Source of the DNA: Medakamo hakoo
Taxonomy: Eukaryota > Chlorophyta > Trebouxiophyceae > Coccomyxaceae
NCBI GenBank assembly: GCA_026636295.1
Contig: CP089453.1
Location: 1,116,001-1,180,000, forward strand
DNA length: 64,000 nucleotides
Direction: 5' to 3'
A program made the translations under genes and the position numbers. The notes beneath the pieces were generated by a model. The model searched no databases and was not told the origin of the DNA. It was given only the letters and a program-made list of their open reading frames with translations. Shown one piece after another: positions 9,455 through 19,151 of the stretch; the first letter of the stretch is position 1, and each line of letters begins with the position of its first letter.

Positions 9455-12430
9455 ATGTCAGCCGACCTGGTAGCGCTGCAGGTGAGGTGCTACCTCAGTT
9501 AAACGCGCCCATGCGCGCTCGCCGGCGGCTGTGCGGCTTGCTGCCGCCGCTTCGGGCCGTTTTCTCTCACACACCGCCCATCCCATCACAAACAATGCAG
9601 GCCAGCATCAAGGTCGACCCGGACGGCTATGCGGACGAGTTCGCGACGCAGGTGTGTGCTTGCGTGTCGCGTTATCGCGGTGTCGCCTTTTTCGTCTCTC
9701 TCTCCCTCCTGTCGCGCTCAACCCGCCTCCCCCCCCCCTACGCACCAGCTCGCCCACTACCACGCCTGCCTGGACGTCTTTGCCCTGTCGCCCGGCCGCC
9801 CGGCCAAAGAGCTGGGTGACCTGGCCATGTTTGTGGCGCAGGTGCGGCCGGGGGTGTTTTGTTCGCACACGGCGCCGCCGCCCAGTCTCCCTACCCTGTC
9901 TCTCTCTCAACCCGCCACCCCATCCATCCCACGTGGACCCAGGTCTCCCGCTGCTACCCGGACGCGACGGCCGGTTTTGCGCCCGGGCTGGCGACCCTCC
10001 TCACCACGCACGGCCGCGTCATGGACCCGGCCACGCGCGGCGCCCTGGCCAAAGCCTTGCTCCTCCTGCGCAACCGCGGCGCGCTCGACCCGGGCGTCGC
10101 CCTCCCCGTCTGGCTGTCCCTGCTGGCCCTGCCCGACAAGCCGCTCCGCTCCCTCATCACCCAGCACATGGTCGCCGACGTCAAGCGCCGCAACGCCAAA
10201 GGGCGGGACGAGCGCCTGAACCGGGCGGCGCAGGGCGCGCTGCGCGGCGCGCTGGATGGGCGGGGTGGAGGGGGCAAGGGCGCGGCGGCGGCGGAGCCGC
10301 GCGCGGCGCGCTGTGCCCTGGGCGTCCTCACGGACCTGTGGCGGCGGCGAGTGTGGCGGGACGCGCGCACGGCCAACGCCATTGCCGCCGCGGCCCTCCA
10401 CCCGGACGAGTCGATTTCGTTGGCCGCCCTGAAATTTTTCTTGGGCGAAGACGCGGCGGAAGCTGGCGCCGGCTCGGATTCCGATGACGACGGCCCCGGC
10501 GCGCCTGACCCGGACCGCGCGGCGTCCGGCCCTGCCCTTCCCTCCGGCCGCGACATCCTGCGCATGACGCAGCTGGGCACGGCGTCGTCCAAGAAAAAGA
10601 AGAAAGCCAAGCTCGCCCGCGTGCGGCGCGCGGTCGCCAAAGCCGCCCGCCGCGGGTCGGGCGGGGCGGGCGAGGGCTTTGCCGCCATCCAACTGCTGCA
10701 CGACCCACAGGTGAGGCAGGAGTTAAAAAAGCTCCCCATGCATGCACGCGCCCCCTCCAACTGACCTTGCGGGAAAAGATGATGAATCATTTTTTTAAAT
10801 GTTGCCTTCCTACGGATTCACGGGCGCCGCCGGCCATGCATTGCCGGGGGCACAGTGGCCCCGCTCTTTGTCGAGGGCGTGGGTGTCGTCCCCGGACACT
10901 CGGCCGGCGGTGACCGCTGTCGGTTTTTCTACACGAGATTTCTGATTCGCGCAAGACAAAAAAAGAGGGGGTGGCGGTCGTTTTGCCTGGAGAGGGAGAC
11001 CACCAAAACCCTGACGCCCCCCTTGCCACACACCCACACACAATAAAAACCCTCAACAGACGTTTGCCGAGTCCTTGTTCGCCCGCCTCAAGCCCGGTGG
11101 CCGGTCGGCCGACACGCCGTCCACCGCCCGCCCCTTCACCCGGTCCGACGCCCGCACCGCCGCCCTGCGCGTCGTCTCCCGCGTCATCGGCACCCACCGC
11201 CTGTTGCTGCTCAACTTTTACCCGCACGTCCAGCGGGCGCTGGCCCCGCACGCCCGGGACGTGACCCTGCTGATCGCTGCCCTCGTCCAGGCCACGCACG
11301 AGCTCGTCCCGCCGGACGCCCTGGCGCCCGTCCTGCGCCAGCTCGTGGACGGCTTCGTGCACGACCGCGCGCGCCCGGAAGTCGCGGTGCTGGGCCTCAA
11401 CGCCGTGCGCGAGCTGTGCGCGCGCGCGCCCGCCATCATGGACGCCGACCTGCTGTCCGACCTGGCCCTGTACCGCAAAGCCCGGGACAAGGAAGTCGCG
11501 TCCGCGGCGCGCGGCATCGTCGGCCTGTTCCGGGAGGTCGCGCCTGCCCTGCTGCCGAAGAAAGACCGAGGCCGGAGCGCGGACCTGGCCGCGGCGCCGC
11601 TCGAGTACGGCGCCGCGCCCGTTGCGGACCGTGTGCCCGGCGCGGACCTGCTGGAAAAGGCCGGGGCTGGGGGCGGGTCGGACGTCGACGACGACGACGA
11701 CGACGACGGACTGGAGCTCGAGTCGCTGAGTGGCGGGAGTGAGGGCGGAGACGTGTCCGGCTCCGAGCTGTCCGCTGGCAGCGGGGAAGAGGAAGGCGGC
11801 CACGCCGGCTCCTCCACGTCCGGCTCCGACGCCGACGAGCCCGCTCCCACGCCTCCGCCTCCGTCTAAGAAGCAGCGGGCGGCCGAGCCCGGCTCCCTGT
11901 CCTCCCTCCGCCGCGCCGTCGCGGCCGCCGCCGCCACCTCGGCCCCACTCGCCCCGCCCACGCCCATCGAACAAGGCCGCATCTTGGACGACGCCGACTT
12001 TGCCCGCATCCGGGCGCTGCAGCACAAGGTCCGCGTCGAGGCGGCGATGGCCAAGCACGGCCTGGCCCGGTCGAGCGCGTCGAAGCGCGCGCGCGCGGAG
12101 ATGGCCGCGCAAGATGAGGCTGAGGAAGCGGAGGCCGCCGCGGCCGCCCGCGCCGCCGCCACGGAGCGCGCCCTCGACCCGTCCTCGCTGGAAGCCCGGC
12201 GCCGCGGGCGCCAGGACAAGGAGGCCCGCCTGGCGCGGGTGATGGAAGGGCGGGAGGGCCGCGCGTTTGGTGCGGCGGCCGCCCGGCACAAGCGCAAGAC
12301 GGGCGGCCTGTCCAACAAGCAGCTGCAGAAGCGTAAAGCCATGCCTCTGGCGGCGGCGGCACACGCGGCGAAAAGGCGGGCGGCCAGCCAGGGGAACCGG
12401 GCGCGTGGGCGGAAGGGGCCGAAACGGTGA
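9455..12430 (+). CDS. SDA1: SDA1 / SDAD1, ribosome large-subunit biogenesis and export factor
   Basis: Five exons (9455-9481, 9601-9651, 9749-9841, 9943-10710, 11060-12430) give 769 residues, against 767 in yeast and 687 in human. The N-terminal order MSADLVALQ, IKVDPDGYADEF, HYHACLDVFAL, MFVAQ, CYPD and then KALLLLRNRGALDP follows the SDA1 NUC130/3NT region closely. The middle holds LNFYPHVQRALAPH and the acidic stretch DVDDDDDDDG (about residues 509-518), followed by Asp/Glu/Ser-rich sequence. The C terminus is basic (KRKAMPLAAA, then GRKGPKR), as in nucleolar factors. SDA1 is needed for 60S pre-ribosome maturation and export. Introns are packed at the 5' end, with exons of 27 and 51 nt. 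All junctions keep frame and use GTGAGG, GTGTGT or GTGCGG donors. Confidence 0.9.
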
Positions 12431-12591
12431 GGCGGGCGGGATGTAGCGAGAGGTGGTGGGTTGAGCGCGCGAGTGGTTGAGTTTCGCTTGGTCGAGAGCG
12501 CGCGTCACGCCCGCACCCCACTCTCCCTTCATTTTTCCGCGAGAACACACGCACACACCACCTCCCGCACCGACCTGCCGCACACACACCC

Positions 12592-13454
12592 ATGGCTGGC
12601 GTCGCCCTGGTCTCCCAGCGCGCCACGGGCGCGGCCTGCTCCGGCAGCGGGCGGAGCGGTGGCGGGAGTCGCGCCGTGCTCGCTGCGCCGCCGCGTCGGG
12701 CCCGTTTGACGGTCGGTCCCGGGGCTGAGCGGACACGCAGTGCCGGTGGCAATGGCCAGGTGCGTCGGTTAAACAGTGGACGGATCTATGGTGAAGGGGG
12801 CGAGGGAGTGGGATGAGGTCGCTGCCGTGGCAGTCCGTCGGAGGGGCGGAGACAGCGCGGCGTGTTTCGGTCGATGCGTCGCCTGGCTCGCACGCACACA
12901 CACACGAACCCATCCACCCTCTCTCACAAACACAGCAGCCGTCGATGATCACCCTCCTCCGCGCCGCCGCGGCCGACCCTCCCACTCCTTCGTCGTCCTC
13001 TTCTTCCTGGCGGGTCAAGTACCTGTACGACGGCGACTGCCCAATGTGCCGCACCCTGAAAAATGTGCTGACCCGCCAGGACGGCGGGGCCGGGCGCGTC
13101 GCGTTTGTCAACATCGCCGACCCGTCGTATGACGAGGACTCCAACGCGGGCATCGCGTACGAGGACGCCATGGAGACGATCCACGTCATCAAAGCCGACG
13201 GCGACGTCGTCACAGGCCCGGAGGCGCTGAGGCTGCTGTACGACACCGTCGGCCTGGGCTGGGCCTCGCGCGCGGCCGCGCTGCCCGTCGTCTCCTGGGT
13301 CGTCGACCGCCTGTACGACCTCATCTCCAAGTACCGCCTGGGCATCGGCGGCGTGGACGCCGTCATCGCCATGAAACGCCTGTCCCAGGTGGAGGCGGGC
13401 GAAGACCAGTGCGAGAAGCATGGAGACGCGGGGTGCGACGCGCCGGAATGGTGA
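12592..13454 (+). CDS. DCC-family (DUF393) thiol-disulfide oxidoreductase-like protein, probably plastid
   Basis: Two exons, 12592-12759 and 12936-13454 (the acceptor could be 3 nt further on), give about 228 residues. The first exon is a Ser/Arg/Ala-rich leader starting MAGVALVSQRATG, typical of a chloroplast transit peptide. The second contains KYLYDGDCPMCRTLKNVL, the defining DGxCPxC motif of the DCC family. Later come FVNIADPSYD, the AMETIHVI segment and the GPEALRLLY motif of these thioredoxin-fold proteins. Plant relatives are predicted plastid redox proteins of unproven substrate. The gene follows SDA1 by about 160 bases on the same strand and is tail-to-tail with TPP2. Confidence 0.82.
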
Positions 13455-13672
13455 GGAAGGAAGGGGAGGGAATGGAAGGGAGGTCGCTGGGCGTTTGGTT
13501 TGTTTTTTTCGGAGGCAGAGAGAGAGAGAGAGAGACAGACAGAACGGGCTGGTCAGTCGGTCCGTCAGTGTGGAATTCGTGAGGTGGCTGGGCGTGTGTG
13601 ATGGTTTGTCCTTTGATCCGTTGGCCTGGTTTCTTTCCATCCCACCCACCCACCTCCACGCCGCCCACCCCA

Positions 13673-16600
13673 TCAAAATGGCGCGTACCCGGGCGGGAAC
13701 GCGTCGCGCAGGCGATCCTCCGCCGCATCCGCCGCCCACGCCCACCCACACTCCCGCAGCAATGCCACCCGCCGTTCCAACAAGTCTTTCGCGGGCGGCT
13801 TGTCCTTGGCCGCGCCGATCGCTTTGTCGAGCAGCTGGATGGCGAGGGCCGGGCGCCCGGCCGCCGCTTCGGCCTCCGCGAACAAACGCGCGGCTTTGGG
13901 GTCAGTCGCGTCCGCCCAGGCTTTTAGGGCATCGACGGCAGCCGTAAACGCGTCCGGGCGGTCCAGGTCCAGCAACGCCTGGGCCTTGGCCGTCAGCGCC
14001 TCGGTCAGGGCGGCGGACTGCTCGCCCCGGTCTTTCGCCCGTGTCGCGGCGCCTGGCGCGTCGTCCGGCGTTTTACGGGCGGCCGCGTCGGCCAGGGCCC
14101 GCGTGTCGACGGCCGCGACCACGGCGTCGGCCGCGGCCACAATCGCGTCGCGCCGTGACGCGCGGACGTCGCCTTCCAGGGAGGACAGGACGGACACGCG
14201 GGCGCGGAGCAGGGGCAAGTGGTCGGCGTGGCGGGCCAGCGCGTCGGCCAGGAGCGCCTCCGCCTCCGCCGCCGCGTCTTCGGACGAGCCGGGCTTCAGC
14301 CCCTTTAAAAACTCGACTTCAGCGTCCAGGACAGCCTTTGCGCGCTTGTCGGCCTGGCCATCCTTTTTGCCTTCTTCCTCTTCGTCGTCCTCGTCTTTCT
14401 TGTCGTCTTTTTTCTTGGAGGGGGCGGGGCCGACGACGAGGGAGATGGGCACGCCGCCCGGCGCGTCGCCACCGCCATCCACCATCGCTTTTCTGCCGAG
14501 CGTGAGAGCGCCGACGAGGACGGAGCCCGGGCTGGCGTCCTTGGGGAGTTTGGAGTCCGGCAGCGGGCCGACAAAGACGGCGGCGCGTTCGCCGGGCGTG
14601 AGCGCGCGTTCCTTCCAGGCGCCGGTCGGCGCGGCTGCGGTGGAGGCCGGGCCGCCCGCCCCATCCCCGCCGCCGGCCTCGCCTTTTTTGCCGCCGTTGT
14701 TGCCACCCGCTTTGGCGGCGGCCAAGACCGCCGCGGCGTGCGTGGTGTGGACGGGCAGGGCCAGGCCGTCGCCCAGGGACCGTTCGACAGACAGCGGGGC
14801 GTCCGCCAGGCCGGACAGAATGGCCGCGTCGTGGTGGCGGACCAGCGTGCGGATCGTGACGGCCCCCTTCGGGAATGTCAGCTTCGCCGGGTACACGTCC
14901 GACACGCCCAGGACGCGCTTGTCCGCGTAGGCGATGGACATTTGGGCCTCGGCCGGCGAGTCGTATAGGTAGCCGGAAAGGGCGGGCAGGCCGACGCGGT
15001 AGTCGCCCGCTTCCGCCGCGTCGAAGGTGTAGGAGAGCGTCAGCGCGTGCGAGACGCGGCCGCCCGAAGGCAGCGCGTCGCGCGGCGCGGACAGGGGTGC
15101 GATGGTCGATGACGACGGGCGCAGGCTCCAGCGCAGGCCCGTCAGCTTGGCGCTCGGCCTCACCGTCTCCCGGCGGAAGGGCGCCGTGATCAGCAGCTTG
15201 CCGACCTGGCCGGGCAGGAGCGACAGCGCCGACGGAGAGGCCTGGACGCCGTGGAACGAGATGGACAGGGACAGCTGGGACTCCCCCGCGGACGACCAAA
15301 ACTGGGCGGCCGTGATTTCCAGCGCCTCTCCGCCCGCCACCTGGGCCGACAGCGTGGCCTCCGACAGCGCGCCGAGGCTCACGTACGTTCTCGCCTCGCT
15401 CTCCGTGTAGCGCGTGTGCGGGAGGGCCTGCGTCAGGCGGAGCATGAACCCGCGCGGCGGGTCGGCGCCTGGGCCGGCTTTGACGCGGAGCACCGCCCAG
15501 GTGGCGCCCGGCGGCGGGGAGACAAAGCGGCGGGCTTCAGTGCCGGGCGCAAAGGCGACGGTGCCCAGGTCGACGACGCCACCGCCGGCGGCGGCGGACG
15601 TGTCGACGGTCGCCGGCTTCAGGACGGTGACGGGCACGCGGGCCAGCGCGCCGCGCCAGGGCGACCGCGCGTCGGTCAGCACCACCTCGCCCGTGTGCAG
15701 GCCTTCGGCCAGGCCGGCGGTCTCGACGACCACCTCGAACGACCGCCCGCCAGCGGGCAGCATCAGCGTGGACGGCGCCGACAGCCAGGGCTGGGTGCAG
15801 GACAGAGTGAGCCGGTCGTCGATGGCCAGGAAATCGGCCGCGACGTCGGCGGCTTCATGCAGCGTCGGCGTGACGGTGACGGACGCGGAGACGGGGGCGG
15901 TGCCGGCGTCGCGGATGACGAGCCCGCGCATCGGCCCGCCGCCGTGGCCGTCGGACCGGCGCACAGACACTTCATACGAACAGTCGGGCGGGTCGGCCGC
16001 CAGTTCTTTGGCCAGGTAGGCCGCCGCGGCGTCGACCTGGATCAGGCCGCGGCCGTAGGTGAGGGGGGCGTCGGGCGCGCCGCCGCCGAGCGGCAGCGCC
16101 GTGTTTTCAATGGCGCGGCGGACGCGCGCTGGAGACGGGCGCGCGCCGGGCGGGGCGCCCGCGGCGGCCAGCTGTTGTTTCCCGGCCGAGACCAGCAGCG
16201 CGATCGCGCCGGCCGCGTTGGGGCTGGCCATGGACGTGCCGTTCATGAGTTGGCTGGCCTGGCGCGTGTGGGTGGGGACGGGCGCGACCGCGCCGCCGGG
16301 CGCGCTGACGGTCACGCCGACGTGGCCGTCGAAGGTGGGGCCGCGGGACGACCACGTGTACTGCGCGCCGGACGCGGGCGGCGCGACGCGCGACGAGTGC
16401 GCGGCCGCGGCCATGGCGGGCGAGACGTACGCGCCGACGGAGATGACGGCGGACGACGTGCCGCCAGGCGCGCCGACGGTGCCGAGGGCGGGGCCCGCAT
16501 TGCCCGCGGACGACACGTAAATGAGGCCGCCCTTGTTCACCGCTTCGGCCGCGAGGTCCATGATGAGGCCCGCGTTGTCGGCGGCCGGCTCGCCAAAGGA

Positions 16601-17773
16601 CATGTTGGCCACGTCGGCGCCGGCGGCCAGGGCGTGGGACAGCGCGCGCGCGACGCCCACGACCGTCTCCATGCCGGACACCCGCACGTCGCCAATGCGC
16701 GCCGAGATGAGGCGCGCCGCCGGCGCCACGCCGTTGAGCTCTGGCGCGTCTGGGTGGTAGGCGGCCGCGATGCCGGCGACGTGCGTGCCGTGGGCGCCGC
16801 TGTCCGTGACAATGCTGAGCAGGTTGGGGCCGTAGATATTGAACACAAAGTTGAGGGCGTCCCGGGCCGAGAGCGTCGCGAACTGGAGGCAGTCCCTGTA
16901 GTTGGTCATGGGCGTGAAGTCGGCCAACGCGCCAGAGCGCGGCGGGTTGGTGCGCGCGCCGGAACAGGTCTGTGGGCGGGCGCGCGCGGGCGCGGCCGCG
17001 GGCGGCGGCCGCCCGGGCGGGCGAGGCTCGGCCGCGGCCGCTTCCTCATCAGGCAGCAGCGCGGACGTGTCCAGTGCGGCTACAAGTTTGTGTCCGTCGT
17101 GCCAGACGACGGCTTCGATCATGGGCCCCGGGTCAGACCCGCCAGCCAGGTCGGACGACGTCAGGAGGGCCAGCCGCGCGGCCGCTTCCTCGCGAGCTTT
17201 GCGCGCAGCCCGGCCAGACAGCCCGGCGTACGCGCCCTTGCCCGCGTCCGTGTCGGCCGCGTCAGCCCGCGCCGCCGCCGCCGCTTTGCGGACTTTGACG
17301 GCGTCTTCCTTGGCGCGCGCGTCCGTGATGCGAGATTTCAGGCCGCTCGGAAAGAGGGCGTACGCCCGAATGCACCCGACGTGCCAGTCGCCGCTCGGGT
17401 TTGTCCAGTCCGGGTTCAAAGCGAGCCGCTTGCCGCCCGACGCGGCTTCGATCGTGCCGGCCTCGTCGGCTTTGCGGATGAGGGACGTGTCGACGTCACC
17501 CGACCCCGTGCAATCGACGATGTCGATGATCTTGGGCGACCCGTCCGGGCACACGGCCAAGCCGGCCGCGCCAGGGTCCACGCCGGTGTCGAGCACGGCG
17601 AGGACGACGCCGCGCCCGTCGGCCGTCGGGTTGTCCTTCAAAAACCGGGTGGCGCCGATCTCGTCTTTGGGCATGGCGCCGGTGACCATGGAGGCTGTGT
17701 CCACGACGACGGCTTCGGACGGAGGCTCAGGCCCCCTGGCCGCGGCGGTGGCAGCCGCAATGGTGGAAGGCAT
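13673..17773 (-). CDS. TPP2: Tripeptidyl peptidase II (subtilisin-family serine peptidase)
   Basis: A single uninterrupted frame encodes 1,366 residues from ATG at 17773; the human and plant proteins are about 1,250-1,380. The S8 catalytic residues are visible: Asp in VVLAVLDTGVDPG, His in SGAHGTHVAGIAA, the oxyanion Asn in YVSSAGNAGPALG, and Ser in NGTSMASPNAAG. The long TPP2-specific insert lies between Asp and His (IDIVDCTGSGDVDTS region onward), and a long C-terminal half follows the protease domain. TPP2 forms giant cytosolic complexes that release tripeptides downstream of the proteasome. An in-frame ATG at 17917 would add 48 residues (MRTVARTGFSAPS) that look like an organelle presequence, as in the predicted plastid form of Arabidopsis TPP2. 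No intron is present in 4.1 kb. Confidence 0.93.
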   Translation of the reverse strand: MPSTIAAATAAARGPEPPSEAVVVDTASMVTGAMPKDEIGATRFLKDNPTADGRGVVLAVLDTGVDPGAAGLAVCPDGSPKIIDIVDCTGSGDVDTSLIRKADEAGTIEAASGGKRLALNPDWTNPSGDWHVGCIRAYALFPSGLKSRITDARAKEDAVKVRKAAAAARADAADTDAGKGAYAGLSGRAARKAREEAAARLALLTSSDLAGGSDPGPMIEAVVWHDGHKLVAALDTSALLPDEEAAAAEPRPPGRPPPAAAPARARPQTCSGARTNPPRSGALADFTPMTNYRDCLQFATLSARDALNFVFNIYGPNLLSIVTDSGAHGTHVAGIAAAYHPDAPELNGVAPAARLISARIGDVRVSGMETVVGVARALSHALAAGADVANMSFGEPAADNAGLIMDLAAEAVNKGGLIYVSSAGNAGPALGTVGAPGGTSSAVISVGAYVSPAMAAAAHSSRVAPPASGAQYTWSSRGPTFDGHVGVTVSAPGGAVAPVPTHTRQASQLMNGTSMASPNAAGAIALLVSAGKQQLAAAGAPPGARPSPARVRRAIENTALPLGGGAPDAPLTYGRGLIQVDAAAAYLAKELAADPPDCSYEVSVRRSDGHGGGPMRGLVIRDAGTAPVSASVTVTPTLHEAADVAADFLAIDDRLTLSCTQPWLSAPSTLMLPAGGRSFEVVVETAGLAEGLHTGEVVLTDARSPWRGALARVPVTVLKPATVDTSAAAGGGVVDLGTVAFAPGTEARRFVSPPPGATWAVLRVKAGPGADPPRGFMLRLTQALPHTRYTESEARTYVSLGALSEATLSAQVAGGEALEITAAQFWSSAGESQLSLSISFHGVQASPSALSLLPGQVGKLLITAPFRRETVRPSAKLTGLRWSLRPSSSTIAPLSAPRDALPSGGRVSHALTLSYTFDAAEAGDYRVGLPALSGYLYDSPAEAQMSIAYADKRVLGVSDVYPAKLTFPKGAVTIRTLVRHHDAAILSGLADAPLSVERSLGDGLALPVHTTHAAAVLAAAKAGGNNGGKKGEAGGGDGAGGPASTAAAPTGAWKERALTPGERAAVFVGPLPDSKLPKDASPGSVLVGALTLGRKAMVDGGGDAPGGVPISLVVGPAPSKKKDDKKDEDDEEEEGKKDGQADKRAKAVLDAEVEFLKGLKPGSSEDAAAEAEALLADALARHADHLPLLRARVSVLSSLEGDVRASRRDAIVAAADAVVAAVDTRALADAAARKTPDDAPGAATRAKDRGEQSAALTEALTAKAQALLDLDRPDAFTAAVDALKAWADATDPKAARLFAEAEAAAGRPALAIQLLDKAIGAAKDKPPAKDLLERRVALLRECGWAWAADAAEDRLRDAFPPGYAPF

Positions 17774-18139
17774 GTGGTGGGGACGGCCAGTGGCGGCGGC
17801 GTGGTGGGGAGTGGTGGGGAGGGCCGGGCGGCGCGGCGCGAGCAGGCGAGAGCAGCGGGCAGGGACGTAAACACGGGCAGACGGAGCAGAGAAACCGGTG
17901 CGCGCCACCGTGCGCATGTAGCACGCAGCACGCGTTGGCTGTCGCGGAGGCTGATCGATGCACGGCCTGTTGTGGTGGCGCCGGCGTGCGGGCGAGGCGC
18001 GTTTGTGTAATGAATAGAGCATGCCCTCGAGTCGTGTCTTTTTTTTTTGCTCGCAGCGCGCTGTGTGCACACACAAAAAACAACAGGCGGGGGCCCGGGC
18101 CGCCACACATCCCCTCGCCTGCCGCTTGAACTCACGGAG
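17774..18139. other. Divergent intergenic region, TPP2 / PRXL2-like gene
   Basis: Contains a possible N-terminal extension of TPP2 (to the ATG at 17917) and a T-tract at 18041-18049. No separate gene is seen. Confidence 0.35.
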
Positions 18140-18961
18140 ATGTCAAGCCTGCGCTTGTGCGCGCCTGCTCACGGAGTTCCACGCCCGCGTGCCTCCACAT
18201 CACGCCAAGCGGCGGCGTCACCCGCGCGCCGTGCGACGCACGGCTTGACCCACGTCCGCGACGCCCGCCGTGGCCGCACTCCGGCGACCGCTGCCACGGA
18301 CGCGCCCTCCGCCTCCTCCAAGTACTGGGCCGAGCGCACGCCCTCCACCAAGCAAGCTCAAGCCCTAGCCAACACGGCCGTCAAGCTGGCGGCGGACGGT
18401 CTGGAAGCCGCGCCCAAGCCAGCGACGGCGTTTGTCGCCCGCCCGGCCACGCGCTCCGTCCTGGTCGTCGCCCGCTCCCTCGGCTGCCCCTTTTGCCAGG
18501 CCCTCGCGCGCGGTCTGGTCAGCGAGGGCGTCCTGGCGTCCCTGGACGCACAAGGCACCCCGCTGTACCTCGTCTCCATCGGCGTGCCCGAAAAGGCCGC
18601 GTCCTTCTGCGAGCTGACCGGCTTCCCGCCCGACAGGCTGTTGGCAGACGCCGACGCGACCGTCTACGCCGCGCTCGACCTGGAGCGCGGCCCTGGCGCC
18701 GCCTTCCTCTCGCCCACGACGCCTATTGCCATTGGTCGCGAACTGACAGGCGGCGGCGGCGCCGCGCTGGCCACGGCTTTCAAGGAGTGGAAGCCGTACC
18801 TGCCGCCCAAACCATTCGAGCACGCGCTGCACCAGGGCGGCACGTTCGGGTTTGCCGGGGATGTGTGCGTGTTTGCCCGGGCGGACAGGGCGACCGCGGA
18901 TCACCTGCCGCCCAGCCGCATTTTAGAGGTGGGGTTGGGCCTGCCGCGGGAGGTGGAGTAG
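18140..18961 (+). CDS. Peroxiredoxin-like (AhpC/TSA-type, PRXL2) protein, probably plastid
   Basis: Single exon of 273 residues. The ATG at 18140 is chosen because the longer open frame begins without an ATG. Residues 1-75 are rich in Arg, Ala, Thr and Ser (MSSLRLCAPAHGVPRPRA) and look like a transit peptide. A thioredoxin-fold core follows: VLVVARSLGCPFCQALARG with a CxxC motif, LYLVSIGVPEKAASFCELT, and LLADADATVYAALDL. This is the order seen in the AhpC-TSA_2/PRXL2 family, in which a redox-active CxxC replaces the classic peroxidatic motif. The substrate is unknown. Its promoter is shared with TPP2 (divergent, 366 bases apart). Confidence 0.78.
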   Translation: MSSLRLCAPAHGVPRPRASTSRQAAASPARRATHGLTHVRDARRGRTPATAATDAPSASSKYWAERTPSTKQAQALANTAVKLAADGLEAAPKPATAFVARPATRSVLVVARSLGCPFCQALARGLVSEGVLASLDAQGTPLYLVSIGVPEKAASFCELTGFPPDRLLADADATVYAALDLERGPGAAFLSPTTPIAIGRELTGGGGAALATAFKEWKPYLPPKPFEHALHQGGTFGFAGDVCVFARADRATADHLPPSRILEVGLGLPREVE

Positions 18962-19151
18962 ACGAGAGTTTGTTTTGTTGTTGTTGTTGTTGAAAAAAAA
19001 TGGAGAGCAGGGTTCCTCAGAGCAGCGTTGGGCCGAGTGGCGGCGGCGCGAAAGAGAGAGGAAGAAGTCGCGCCCGCTTGCCGCGCCACCCCAACTTCAC
19101 CCTTCACACACGTTCGTGCACGCACGCCTACACGCCCGACTCGTCGTCACC

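Noticed and set aside
15251-18010. Plus-strand open frame of about 920 codons
   Set aside because: Shadow of TPP2, whose catalytic motifs are on the minus strand.
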